Source: Tubiluchus corallicola
Lineage: Eukaryota > Priapulida > Priapulimorpha > Priapulimorphida > Tubiluchidae
Direction: 5' to 3'
Length of the DNA stretch: 64,000 nt
Assembly (NCBI GenBank): GCA_030141605.1
Contig: JAQGDQ010000308.1
Location: 62,001 to 126,000, forward strand
Both the position numbers and the translations under genes were made by a program. Under the pieces are notes generated by a model. The model was not told the origin of the DNA. It did no database searches and saw only the letters and a program-made list of their open reading frames with translations. Shown piece after piece: positions 41,801 through 56,800 of the stretch. How positions within the stretch are numbered: the stretch's first letter is position 1; every line of letters begins with the position of its first letter.

Positions 41801-44800
41801 TGCTAAGAGAATAGCAGGCAAGAAGGTCAGAAAGTGTATATCTATTTAAAAGTTCTTTAAATTTCAAGAACTGTTTCTCTCTTTTCAATAGTTTTTCGGT
41901 ATTTAGTTGGTTAAGCCAGAAGCCTTATAGCTCAGTGTAAATCAAAATTCTAAGCGACATACAAGTTTTACCCTATTTTGTCATTTTTTATTTATAGCCG
42001 CCTGCATCATAGACTGTATGAAAGCAATACAAAAAAGGGTGAAAAATACAGGGCAATGCCAGGACTGGAATCCACATCTTATGTATTCTGGTAACAGTTA
42101 TACTGCAAAAATCACCACTCCTTCTGACTCAAAAATTTACAGCACAGAAAAGTCTGTCAAAAGGAATCACAGCACGTAACAGGCTCCCTCATTTATAAGA
42201 TCAAATGAAAGTCTACTACCGCACTATTGCATGTGTATAGAAGAAAAACGTCTAAAATGTGCTTTTATGCAATGTTTCAATTCTCTTCTTTGTAGATGAA
42301 GTTATGTGAAAAAGACATTTCAATTTCAACCTTTATTTTTTTAAAAGGAATTAGTATGCTGTGTTAATATGTTTCCCTAGTGCAGGAGAAATCAGCGAAG
42401 ATGAAAGTGATAAGATGAAAGCTACCGATAAACAAATAAAGAATAAACAACATTGAGTTCAGCAAAATACTAAGTCGAACATCTTTGATCTGCAAGCCAT
42501 TTATTATTAACACTAGCAGATGCAGGTATTTGTTACAGTAATGCAAATAGCTGGCTTTGAAGCTTTTTTGTATAAAAAGCTGGTGCCTGAACAAGGATAA
42601 TGTAATGACATCTTCAAAACACAATGAAAATTCTTTTGACAGTGCAAGCTGCAATGACATGAAACAAATAGCTAAACAGTTAAAACATTATCCCAGAAAA
42701 TGTACTTTATGATACTGTTGTGACATTTTCTTTAAACACTTTCTGAACCGAAGTGAGCAAACATAATACAATTCTGTGAATAATTTTTAACATTTCAGAC
42801 ATGTATTGGCTAATTCAGACAAACATCTGTATAATACTTTTATTAAAAACTCTAAAAACGTTTTTTAACAATTAAACCAAGCACTAACTAATTAAAAAGG
42901 AAAACTAAGTTCAAAAACAAAAGGAAGGAGCATTTACATTCTAACATTAAAAAACTTCCAATTAACGAATACTCACAAACACAAAGCTTTATTACGGCTT
43001 GTTAAATGAAGATTTCAAAAGCATTATTCATCTCTGGAAAACCTTTTGAAGACAAATCACAAAATTACACTGCCTTGCGGTTAAGCAGTAATAAAATAAT
43101 AGTAAAATAAAAAGGCGAAATCCCAAAATAGTAATTATAGGGCATAGCTGAGTTGTCGTTGTGTGCAACCAAGCAATGGCAGACCTGGATAGTGATAGGA
43201 CAGGTGACTGCTGAAAATGCTGCTTCTGAGTGGTATCAATGGCCACACTACAGCCATGCTATTTTTCTCATTGAGGCAGGATGTATGCACATCCAAACTA
43301 CTGCCTGTTTCATGACTTTTTTACAATGTTCTACCACAATCATTCAAAATTAAATTTATGAACTGTGCAATAAAGTATTCAGTCAATACTTGTCTTAGTA
43401 AATTGCATGCCTGTTCAAACTGCCAGCTGTACCAGCTAACAAAGTTATTAAACAACTACATTAACAATTAGCGCTGACTGCAGTGCTACACAAATGTGTT
43501 TAGATTTCAACATTTTTTGTTTTGATGTTATAGTTAGACACTCAGCTTACTCTATTTGCTGAGCTACAAAACTTCTATGTGAAATACATTTTGAATTCAG
43601 ACATCTATTTTCAGTCTAAAATTTTAAACACACTCGAAAAGAACTACATATTTGACATTCGTTTAGGCTCTTTAGCTATAGATATCTGAAACTAGACCGC
43701 AGAGTTAAAATGATACATGTCTACAAAATGAATTATTTTATAGTTGCAATTGTAGTCAATTAATGATTGTAATTTTAGATGTTCTTTGTAATTATAACTG
43801 TAAATGTTTTTTGTAATTGTGTGTGTATTTTTATGTAACAATTTATGATCCCGCTGTCGAAATAAAAAAACCTAATGTAATGTAATGTAATATTAACAAT
43901 GGTCGTTTTAAAATGCAATGCAACAGCTGTGCCCACAATGATTACTGTAGAGAGTTCAGTAATTTTCAAGTTAATATCCATTTGATGGGGGGGATAAATG
44001 CTACAGTTGCAACGCCTTTCAACCTTAGCTCTTCTGGAAGAACTCCCAGAAAAGTAACTCCATATATTTAAGAAAGATTTGGTTTCAAAACCTAACAGGA
44101 ACTAATAAGCTAAACGTCTAATACTCCTCTACGGGCACGAAAGTCCTGATTAGGGTTGATGAAGTGCTCGTATTTGAAATATAACTAGATCTTTCATTGA
44201 ACTATCACTTGGCTTGAATAGGATAGGAAAAAGTAAGACTGAGCGAATTTCTGCCAGTCCATAAATTTGATTTAACATAAGAGTACATATAAAAGTGTAC
44301 ATCTGAGTACTTTACCAGCATGCTACACAATTTAATTAGGAAACACAGGATACATTTGTACTTACCTCTATATTAAATTTGGTGGTAAATTCAAAGTCTA
44401 TGTACATTTGCTGTAATAATACCAGCATTTCTGCATCCTCCCATTGCCAGTTGTCAAACGTGGGCTTCCGTAAATGAGCCTTCACATCTTCAGATATGGC
44501 CACGTATCTGAAATTCGACAAATTTGTGTTAGGTATTTAAAACAAACCACAGTGTCACGCAAACAGGATTAGAATGAACAACCTGTGTGGCTCTATATTT
44601 CATGAAAAAGTGCCTTTGCAATAGCATTTTTTATTTTGAGGCACTCAAAAACATAAAAAAGTGCACTCCATATTTGAATATTGAGAATGATAGATCTGCA
44701 ACTGCTAAAATTTCTACTTGAAATTACTAGTCATAAAATAACGTATACACAACATAATTTGAAGACAGTAATGCAATTTACTACAAACATTTTCTGCATT

Positions 44801-47800
44801 ACTAACCTCCAGAGAATAACACTAATAACAGGTTGTAGAGCATTCATTAATTTTTAAACCTTCACTCATATGAAAGCTCTAATAAAGTCAAATAAATGCC
44901 AATTGGTAGTAAAAGTGCTTCTCCATTGCAAAAATTAACATTTATTGCAAGATAGCCATTCGTTATACGACAGCCTATTCTTTGTTCAATAAAACAATCT
45001 AAGGTTTTGTGACACAAAATTATTAAGCAAGGACACAAAAAACACAAAACACCTAAGAAAGGAACCGTAGCAGTATGACTTCAGAAGAAACATTTGGCAA
45101 GATTACAATTTTTGATAATTACGTTTTATCAGCGCTTAACTGGACATGGCCTTGATTTACTGCTGGAATATTTCATGAGTGTAGCTTAACAAATGGTATC
45201 TTTAATGTTGAAAAAAACACAGGCAGATGAAAGAACTCTTGGTACAGTGCAGTATGTATGGGGAGGATTTACCATAAATGTGAAGAATTTGAAAAAGAAC
45301 TCAGCACTGACAGAGAAAATATGAAGGAGAAAGTTCTTTGCCCTAACAGAAGCCAATATGTCTGAACGATATGTTAAGAAGGGTTAGGTGATTTAATAGA
45401 CATTCTACCAATTTAAAAGTTCACTGATTTCTCCCATCATCGGGATCATCAATTAACCATTATGCCACTCATCATCAATTGATCACAGCTTGTAAGTTGA
45501 CATGTCTTTCTGTGATGCAGCTAAGATAAGCCATTCTAACAAGGACCGCTTTGAGACCATCAGATCTAGGCATGGATCTCTGAATTTGATGTATTGGGTC
45601 ATTGTATGATGGCACTAGGTTTGATTAGTCAGATATTAATTGCTGATGCTGATGACTATTGTAGTATGTCTTTAAATAGGCCACAGTTAAAATGATACCA
45701 GTGCATAGTTACGGAGTGGAACCTACACGAAACTGGCTATAATGTAGATTTTTATTAACAAATTAGTTACCGAAGCTTAAACTGTGAGAAGAATTATTTT
45801 GGCCACATTAAAATAATTCTTACATTCTAGAAGGTGGTACATACACTGTTCATGATTTTTTAACTTATTTGAAATGATTTCATTTTGATTCGGTGCGATT
45901 TTTATGTATACTAAGTTCGTAAAACCTCACATCATTGTTAGCAATGCCAGTAACTTTACTAACAGACAACATACATATATTGCAAGAAACTCTCCACTGC
46001 CTTAAAGTGAAAATAATGCAGTTACTAAACACTAAAACATCAAATGAAAATAGGTAATATGTTCACATTAACATTATTATATGTATATGGTAAAATGGGC
46101 TAATGTCGTATTGGACAATGAGCTTCAGATTTTTACAAAAACAAAAAAATAATAGCAAACACACTAAAAGAGACTGTTTTTTCTTTTTCTTTGTTAGTAA
46201 ATGAGAGGAAAAACGGTGTCTACACAACTTTGTTATTTTTGGGAAAGCCTCGTTGCCCAACATTAGTCAGAGTACCACAGTAGTCCATTTTACAATATCT
46301 AACTACCAAACAATAAGAGACAAAACAATAACAATAATCAGAATTTCATCCATCAGTGGCAATGGTTAGTACCAACTATAGGTTTTACACGTCAAATGTA
46401 GACACAGGAAAGTTCAAATGTGACTTAGTTAAGTCAAATGTAGACATAGAAATTTCGAATGTGTTTTGGTAACTCAAATGTGACTTAGGTAAGTCAAATG
46501 TAGATGTGGTACTTTGAATAAATCAGTAATTAACTCATTTAAGTGCAAATTACAAAAAGATAAAACCAAATTAAAATTATATTTTATGGTCATAGTGCTA
46601 TCGGCAGCATCAATTTTTATTATATTTAATTAACTTGTAACTACAATGGACGTTAATACATTTTTCAAATATAAAGAAAATGCTTATTTTGATAAGAACA
46701 CTTAAAAGTGTTGTACATAAATAAGTTAACAATTATATAATTATTAATATATACACCAATTCTACATGTTATTTGTCAACGTTTTACAAAAAATGTCGGC
46801 AGAAAAGAATAAATCTGTTCCCACTTCCCAATGAACAGTGATTAGTTTTTTAAGTAACACATTAGCACTGCATTAATGGATTAGTTTTTCTCAAGAAACA
46901 TTGTTTATTTTAAGAATGTATTGTTTTCTCTAACAGTTCCAATGGTATGTAAAGTTTGCAGAAAATTAGTGAACTATTAACGTTGTTATTTTAACTTAAG
47001 AGAAATTATTAAATTGAAATTAAAGAAGATTAAATTTAACATCCTTAAACTTTAACACCTATCCACATTTGAGATACTTATGTCACATTTGTCTTGACAA
47101 GTGTCTACATTTGATTTACCAAAAGCTCTTAAGATTTGTTGAAAACATTGTTAACACATTTGAACTACCTAAGTCTACATTTGAGTTACCAAGACACATT
47201 TGAATTATCTAAATTTACATTAGACTTAACGTAGGTCTACATTTGACATGTAAAACCTATAGTAAATGCCTTTGTTGCAAGAAAGTGTTACTATGGAAGG
47301 TGTTATGAGATGTATGTGAACAAAAACTCCATTTGTGTCATAGTTTATTTTTATGAATAACCAGTGTACCAACGTCAGCAAATCAATAAGCCACAAATGC
47401 CCAAAACCCTTAACAAATTATCTCCCAGGAGTACAAATTATTTTCAAAATGCCGATAATAATGAGAAAAAAATCGCTTCGAAGTTGGAATTTTCAAGTCC
47501 AACTCTTTCATTTGACAGCATGAAATGACTTTGTGAAATCCAAAAAGATGATTGCTGCATTAGAGAAATGAGCTCCCAAGCCACACGTTGTTCACTCTAA
47601 TAATCATCCGAGTTCAACCAGCAGTAAGTAATTTTGCTTGGTTTCTGACAAGCGTTAATTTGTTCTGACACATGAGATAAAGGACACTCCAGAAAATACG
47701 GAGAGCAATGAAGTGCTGACTGCTCAGGTTCTTCAATGCTAAAATGCCAACTGCTTATAATAATGTTGCAATGAAGACAGTATAAAACTAAATTCCTGAT

Positions 47801-50800
47801 TACGCCAGCATATGCGACAGCGTCTGCTAGAAACGTACAATACGAGTGCCAAACACAGCATCACAAAACACAAGTTACGCTGCATAATCAAATCTAGTCT
47901 AACCCAAGCAAAAGCAGCAGTATAAGATGTAATAAGTGCAAGTGCAACACAATTTGATGCAAAACTACACAAAGCAAGACTTGAACAGAATGGAACACAA
48001 TGCAATGCAGTGCAACACAATGGAACATAACACAACACAACACAAGACAACACAACAAAATTAGACTAGCAAATCTCAAAAGTTCGGACACGAATAGTTA
48101 ACAAGAATTGTATTGAAAAACATGATTGTAATGTATGTAACCCCTGCAGGTCGAACTTTCTGTTGAACTTTGCAGGTTTGAGTAAGTTAACAAGAACTGT
48201 ATTGATAAACATGTAACATTAAGAATGTTTTCCATTAAACAGTTTATTTACATATGTGTCATGTGAAAATAAAATTTTACTACTACTACCACTACCACTA
48301 CTACTACTACACGACTTTTTGTTTTATTTTTTAAATCTATTAATTTAGCTCTGCTACGCAGCAGGGCAGTAATCTCGTCTGATTACAAAACCTTGAGAAA
48401 AACACTATAATGCTCTTGAGAGAAACAATCTTGTTATCAATCATATTTGAAAGGTGGATACAGACGGCTTTAAAATGCTCGCCAGCTCTGATGTGTTATT
48501 TAATGTTCTAAATGCAATTATTGTGCTGGCGCAGAGGGACGCATCTGGGAGGTAAATAAGATCAACCGTTTGTAAAGCTTTCCTTCTGCATCTCCTTAAT
48601 GGAGTAAGACGCAAGAATTTTGTATGCCTACATAACACATTCTATTGGAAATAGCAGTTTAGCTTTTAATATCAAGCTGCATTCTAGCAGCACTGACCTG
48701 TTGATAAACACTGTTTTATGTTCTGAAACAGTGAAAAAGGGCATATATGACACAGGAAAATGCTACATATGATCAGGAGTCAAATTAATCCTTACGCCAA
48801 CAATTAGCTCGCAAGCTAAGGTCCTTTCAGAATTCATATTACTTTAAAGATTTCATGATTTGCTCGCATAATTTTTATAAAAAAATAAATTGCATTATGT
48901 ACACTCTTGTCCATGATATGTTTTACTTGTTTTAATCCTTTTGCCCTCGTTTGTTGCTAGGATTCATAATCTTTATTAATGAAAATATTGCAAACATTGT
49001 AGAATTACATTTATGTAACTTTGTAGTTTTATACCAACTTAAAAACTTACAGATTATTATTATTATTATTATTAGTAGTAGTAGTAGTAGTAGTAGTATT
49101 TTTGCTTTCATATGGTCATACAAATACTGTAAATCTATAAATCTCTAAAGTACGGGCAATCGTAAAGGACCTTATGCTAACATTTGGCTTTGTTGTTTTT
49201 AGTTCTTGTATGTGTTCATATGATCAAAATAGACTATGTATAATCTATATATCTATAATCTAAAATCTATGTACTCATAATGCAGTTCTGTGTCCAGAAA
49301 CATTATTCCCTCTGGCCAATGTTGCGACTCCTGATTTCTCCTCAGAACTTAGATAAATAGATAAGATCAGACGAAACAATTTAAAATTTAATATATCTGC
49401 ATTCTTCATAGCGCTTCTCATTGGGCATGAACGTGCATATATTAATTGTGTGCCTTATGATGCATATTTGATCCCAGATGCAATTTTTATTTGATCTCCA
49501 AACGAAACCTGCATACAAGTGAAGCCGTTTCTAGGCAATCATTTATGATAAAATTTCTGTGTTCATCAACACTGTCCCTGGAGACACATAAACAAGTCAC
49601 AACAAGCTGATTTCAATTCAATTCACCTTCAAACATTTCTACTAGATGAATCTTCATTTCAGACAAGAAAGAAAGTACAACACAAAACCGAGCAGATGAT
49701 GAAAAATCAGAGTTCACACTTGCAAAAATTAAATGAAAATACACCGTGAAAAAATAGATAGAATGGAATCATTTTCACACAACACTGCGCCTCATTTTCT
49801 TCGTTATTTAATTGGTAAATTATCGTTTATATACTCGCTGAATACATAATGGGTTTATAAAACAAATTTAAAATAATAAATTTAGCACAAAAAATCAATA
49901 TTTAACTGTGATAATCCCAAATTGGTAAATCTGCCTCTTCATTCAGCCAGTCTTTAGGAAGCTGAAGTAATTTCGTTCTCATTATAAACTTGTTCGCCCT
50001 TTTATTTCAATAAGCATCTTCTTTACTCATACGCATAGGGACACTTTTGTTTATTATTCTGCTAGACTACTTCATCCTTATCAGAGAGGTCCTCACTAGC
50101 GAATTACGTCATATAAATTAATTATTTTAAAATTAATTTTATGCCGCACCCTAGCTAATTTGCAACATAAACTTGTTAATCAGTCAGGAACTTTGCATCA
50201 CCAGTATTGAAATTTGAACAGAATGGGCTACTAATGGAGCATTAAGGTTAATGAAAGGCGAGTATAAAATAAAGTTTCATTATAATAACACATAAATTAT
50301 AAATACATGAGATAATTACCTGCACAGGTGGAAGGAAAATAGACCCACTGGTAATTCATGACTCTACTGCAAACTAATTAACTTGACAATATATTGCATA
50401 ACTGAAAACTGTAAAATGTTTCTAATTGGCATTTATTGCTTGATATTAAATCCAGCAAAACACCTGGAACCAGTTGGTGAAAAGTTTTTACATGGTGCGA
50501 CCACCTAGTTTCCTAGTCATATTTTGTGTTTCACTGAATGAAAAACTACTGAACAACAACAACAACATAGTTGAAAAATGAAATTGTAGTATAGTGGTTT
50601 AAGGGTGTGCATGCAAAAAGAAAATGAAGGAAAATGTTCAATAAGTCTTTTTTCGCAATAATCAGTTCAGTAGTTTCTTTATATATCTATAGTTTCCCAG
50701 GCTCATGTTGGAAAGTAATTTTTATCATTTTTCTGTAATTTCTTGGTAATTTTGTGACAACTATATATACTGCTTTGCAAATAAAATTCATTCCAAAAGA

Positions 50801-53800
50801 CTGTTTTTGTTCTTGGTGATGTACAGCACAACTGTATGGTTACATGACTACACTATTGCAAGCTGTCAATCAACCAAATGAACTTCATTATGAAAGCTTA
50901 CTTTGCCGTGTTTTCCAGGTTGATTTGTGTCATTAATAAAAATCAAGAATTTTAATAGAAATAGTTTGCTTTAATTTTATGGTTAGTTGATGTCATAAGA
51001 GTTAATTGTTCTCTTGCTCAACTAACAGAATGCTATCAGATCTGGACAGAATTATTATTTATTTGTATCATTCCATATCATATATATATATATATATATA
51101 TATCGTTGCAAAGTCTGCAACGGAATTATTGAACTTGTAGTTGAAAGACCTTAAAGGTCACTTAGCAATCACGCCAATGAAATCATTGTTATAACTGCTC
51201 CAGTCAAGTGACACCAGCAGCTGCTGGTATGTGACTTTTTGATGACCACATATGTCATCAACTTAAAGATGCTTTATTAAGATGGCAACAGAATGAGGAT
51301 AAATGTAACCAAAACTAAGATCAACAAACTTGTGCTTCCTCTTCAAACATAAACATCGACGTAAATGACATCACCATTCACCATTCTGGGTACAAGATGA
51401 CCCAGAAAACTCTGTGGTATCAGAAAAGACAAACTCCTAGCATGGTATGAAAATCCCACACAACCATTCTCAAAGACATAAATACCTCGAAAAATGGAGG
51501 GCTTGGCTATTTACAAGTACAGCACTAGATTTTTACACTTTGCCACATTTAACATATTGTTTTGTCAACTAGAACAAAATGTCATAATAAACGTGACTTA
51601 AAAAGAACAATCACCCAACAAAATCGGTGTAGAAAAAATACTTTTAACAGTTAATGTACAAAAATGACTAAAGGACATCAACAAAATCACCAAAAGGTGC
51701 CACCAAAAACAGCTGAAAAGTACATAATAAAGTACATAGTTAATTATACTGCCAAATGTAAGGGATATTGTATTTCTTCATAAAATATTCAATCTGACGA
51801 GGTTGGCTAAGGCAAAGTAAAAATCAGACCACGTGTACTGACTACGATCAAAAGGGGTAAAAAATTGCACCTATGGTACATGGTCAGATTTGGTGTAAAT
51901 TTATAGGTGACATTACCCTGCAGAACACCAAACGGGATGAAAACCCAAACCTTTTGTACTATATCACATATTTACTTTGTTACACGCTCTTTGACTATTA
52001 CTTTGGTATTTTTGGTTTCAGCAAGTCAGTTGTAAACGCAGTTAAATGTTTCAAATTAGAAAAAAGAAGCTTTAAATGTCATTAACGGTTATTAAATGTC
52101 ATTAAATGACATTAGCCGGACTTAACAAACCAAATGGTTTATACTAAAGTGCAAACAGCCTTACAGCAAATTCTATGCAGAAATAGGTAATACTGAAAAG
52201 CTGTGAATACACTGAGACTTAAACCAGAGATCGATTGACTATGGTCACTTATTCTAGCCACCTAAGCTATGTACCCACATGGAGAAAGCAGGCCTGAATT
52301 TCAGCATCGTCTCTTTTTGCAACAAATCCTCTAAATGTTTCTTAATTCTTGCTAATCATAGTAAAAACATCTCTTTGAATGAATTAAGTAGTGCTTAACT
52401 GATTAATTATTTCAAATTTAAGTAAAATCCACGTCACATAACCCATTCAGTAGCCTATTCTGCCAAACGGGCTGTAAATCCTTCATGAATGGTTCATTTA
52501 AATTTGCTTCATTAAACAGCATGAAGAGTATTAAGCCTAGTGTCAACATGCTTGAGCTAAATATAATCTTTGGGTACATAGAGCTCAACAATAAAACCCT
52601 GGAAAAACAAGAATTTTCACTTCACATCTGTGAAAGGCAATAATGGTATGCAATCTAGCAACGACCGACTGCTGTGAATTCTTTGAAAAAATCTTTTGTG
52701 CAAAATGCAACATTACACAGTGATTGAATTTATATTCTCATTTCGCTTACACAACATCAAGCACTATTAAGGGTTTTAGCTTTGATTTACTTTTAAGAAG
52801 GGAACAACCATGACCAAGACACCATAATATTTTAGTGTAGAGCTGTAGAAAAATACGAAAGAAGGCGGTTGTTTCAATTTGATTCATCTTCTGTTTTAAA
52901 CAGATCATTTACTACATTTCACCAGCAAATCAGAGAGCGAGTGAACGCAGAATTTGATGACAATATGTGACATTTTCATAAAGCCATGCCCAGGCTTCAT
53001 TAAGGACCATCAGCAGCACTGTCCATTATGTTCCATGCACTTAACCAGCACATCAGCTTTAATGTAGTGTTAGCTATTAAATAAAGAGATGATAAGTGAC
53101 AATGATTTTGATGTGTATGGCATAATTTAATCGAATGCACTCTCTTAAGCACTCAAAACAAGTGAATTAAATAAAACTGGAAAGCCATAGTACAGGAAGC
53201 TTTCCATGTGAGAGGAATTTCTAGGATACTGGCTGGAGGATGTTTTAAAAATCTAATTTATCAAATAAACTTGGATAAACCTGACAAATCTAAAAAAATT
53301 CGATAGCTGATATACCTCATCTTTGCCTTAGTCTCAGCCACAGTACACAGTGTTTTTGTGTTACCAATTCAAAACATTTGGCTTCACAGCCTCACGAAGG
53401 ATTTTGAGGCCTTGTGGCCATTTTGGAAAAAAACATGAGTGAAGACAATGCCAACTCTTAATTTAAATAATGGAGAAATCTTGATTTAATTTGCGTAAGA
53501 TAATCTACAGGAAACACCATTTTAACTGTAAGGAAACTGCGACAATGGTGGTTTCAGGAAATGCTATTTAACCAATGTGTGACGCCATTAGTAAGAGGTT
53601 TCAAATTTAAAAATGCAGGCAGCTTTGCAGATTGTTCATTCAAGCGTCATACAATAATAGCTGTTAGCAATAGAAATGAGTATTATTTCCATGGCTTTCC
53701 ATGGCAAGCAAATACTGTTAGTTACAGGGGGCGCCAAGTTATTACCAAAGCATGGCTGACTAATTTCTGAAAAGGGTTATCAATATAAAAAGTAAAAAAT

Positions 53801-56800
53801 AACTTCCAATGCCAGATCAGGTTAGAATACATAGTCACATATTGGACTGATAGGGTAGGTCACTGTAACTCTGAAATTCACCTCACTAAGAGTAGATCAG
53901 CCAAACAAATCAAGGATTTGATATGCAGGAATGCAATAAAATAGTACGGGCAGGTAGTGGAGCAATCAATAATAATTAATCAATTTGTTGAGCTACGAAA
54001 AGCACATTTGGGCAAAAAGCACGATGCGTGGTCTCATATCAGGTATTATAAAATATTCTGATAAAAATAAACCACATTATGATTGTGAAAATATAAACCT
54101 AAAATAAACCATCAAAACAATCCTATAGTGAAACATGAAGGAAACAGTTTTTGGAATCCCAAATTACAAAAAATGAGCAACAGTAAGAGTGCCTAAAAAA
54201 GCCTGCATTACCAGAATTCTTTTTACTCGAGACTGAAGAATAGGGACAATATTATAGTTGTGGCGCTGAATTTGAAATTAAGACAAAAATTTCAGCTGAG
54301 AGGGTTAGTGTTCGTTAAACAAGTTCGGCTAGAATAAAACCCTGTAGTTCAAATTTACAGGGGTATCATAAATTTCAAGCAGCAAAAAGGGACAGACTTC
54401 AATCATATTACATTGGCTAATTTCATGGTTCAATCAGTTATTTGACGTTTTGGAAAAACCAATAAACACATTAGTTACACAGAAGTCAATTAATGCTCTA
54501 GTTAACGTGAAAGTGCAATCCATTGGAACATGGTGGACTCATGGAAAACGTAGACATGTCATAGGTTCATTGGCAATTGCCTGCCAAGGTGACCAGAGGC
54601 ACAAGAAAGTAGTTTAGATTAAACTTGTGATCGGAAATCACCGGATCTATATTGAGCAATTAAAAAGCATGTCTATTTGCTCACACACAGGCAGGCAATA
54701 TTTTACACGGCTAAATCTAAAGCTTTTCATCAAATTACTCTTCACTCTGCAAATGCACTTTTAGGATCGATGCAACAATAATTACAAGAAGTAAGGGTAA
54801 CAGATTTGTTAGCTTGATTAGTTTCAATGGTGAAACTTGATGATTAAACCAAAAGTGCATGTTATCTCTTCTAACATTCAGGAGAACAGCCAGTAAGCAA
54901 TATGTGTGGCAAGGATTATAACACAGACAAGCTATCGAAATTCAATATTGTGCACAAAATAAAATAATTATACAGTACTAATATGCTTTCTAGAGAATTT
55001 AATGACTGATATTACAAGAATTAAATTTAAGAAATGACATTTTAGTATTACTCGGTAAGTAAGAACAGGACAAATTTATTGACAAACATTTACTTCCTTC
55101 TCCCAGGACAATTCTTTATCAAGGAGATCTTCGTTCTAAAATTTTACTAGAGAATTTCTAGGAAATCAAAAAATTTGACAGTGCCTGTATCTCATTCTCC
55201 CATTTTTTTCAATTACGAATGGCAAATGGCTAGATGACAATTACTTTTACAAGTTACACATAAAGACTGACAGTTGTTTCACATCCATTGATGTTTGAAC
55301 AGCTTGAGAAATACAAAATGATCTTTGCTGTGTGTAAACACACTTTGTCGCCAGCCAGACAAGACACTTCAAATGTAAAGATGTTTAAAAGTTGTTGCTA
55401 CTGATGAAAAATAATAAATCTTATATAAAAGTAGGTCTTGTGGACTTGTAGAAAATGCAGGCAATACTCACGACATTTTTTGAAACTTTTCAAAAACTTT
55501 CTGATTATGTTCCATGCTTTTCCGGTGTGAGCTTTTCTTATCCCAGAACGTGTGTAACGTCGTCCCTGCCGATATGTCTTTGAAAAGTCCTAACCAGGAT
55601 AAGTGTTCAACGGACTGCAAAAAGAAATGGTTAGGATCAAATCATTTCGTAAATATATGAAAATCCTCAGCTATGATCACACATTAATTTCACTTAATTT
55701 TAGATATGGACACACCCACACACACATATAATGAGATTGCGAAAATTTATAGCAAGCTTTTTACATTAATACACTTCAACTTGATCACTGCAATGGAATA
55801 TTAGAGCTCAGTAGGTCAGAATATACATTAAGACTAAAGATATATGGGAGAAAAATGCCCCAACAGCCAATAAGCAAGAACTGCATTACTGAGATAAGCA
55901 GCTGTCAAAATGGTAGAGACCACAATGAATTATGAATAATGATTACCAAGTGATTGGTACTTGGCAAATAGGAAAGCAAAAATCTTTCAAAAAATGAATT
56001 ATAATATAAATTTAAAAATGATAATTAATTTCATGACTTTTATATACTTTGGCACACTGCAAGCTGGAATCCAGCACTTAATGCTAGGGCCTCCTCAACA
56101 AGATGTATGTGGCATGACTGGAACCTTGATGATTTACTATCATAAGCAACTGAACCGGCAAAGCTGTCTCAGTCACATTCGGGTGCACAGGGAGGTACAT
56201 AACATCTTACTAGGGGGTACAAAAACAATGTTTAATAGTACAAAACAATTTATTACATCAATGTTTTGTTTAAACAATTGTGACTCCATCATTCCTTCAA
56301 AATTTGATGTCTTGCACAGCTGAAATTGTGAGGAATATGATTGCAGCACTCGAGATTCTCTGACATGTTTTGCAGATGTTTTACAATCTGTTCAATACTA
56401 ATCAAAGCATTTCTTTTTATCACCTTAGCACACATTTTGTCTTTCGGGACAGCTCCATTGTGTTTGGCGGGGTTGAGGTCAAGCCATTCAATTCAATTGA
56501 AAAATAATCCCAGAGTTATCAGGTCACTGCTCATACCCTCAAGACTGCAGGCTATATGCAAGAGATGCGAGGCTTTCACACTAAACGTTGAGGGCCCGAG
56601 AGATTCACTAGTGTTTCAACAATCCTTTGGTGTAATAAACTGTTCTGTACTGCTACTTGTTGTGTCTGTACCCCCTCCCCCCAGCAGAAGGTTACCCTGT
56701 ATGAACATACTCTCACTACGATGTAAGAAGCAAAGGTTTATGAATAATACCACCAGGAATGAGCTAGTATAGAACACATGCCACTTGCACGAAAGTGCAA

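Larger units (their letters stand above)
44508..55471 (-). other. Longest PDE9A intron (11 kb), between exons 4 and 5
   Basis: Contains the fold-back element at 46375-47263, low-complexity and retroelement-tail sequence (47890-48311), two microsatellites and a tRNA-like SINE head (52205-52275). I see no embedded protein gene in the remainder. Confidence 0.6.

Noticed and set aside
42050-42125. Third tRNA-derived SINE head on the minus strand
   Set aside because: A B-box-like GGATTCCAGTCC is present, but no acceptable A-box lies at the right distance.
47739-48091. Cys/Leu/Val-rich minus-strand ORFs resembling membrane peptides
   Set aside because: They translate an ACACA/ATGGA low-complexity tract.
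51230-51560. Possible decayed reverse transcriptase fragment
   Set aside because: A few words (an [11 protein letters not shown]-like frame, many Lys/Thr codons) recall the LINE post-catalytic region, but there is no W-x-W/DAFQRR-type block and stops are frequent. Too weak to call.
55961-56772. Adjacent 120- and 143-codon plus-strand ORFs as a new gene
   Set aside because: Composition matches intron background. There is no domain, no Kozak context, no splice partners, and they sit antisense within a PDE9A intron.
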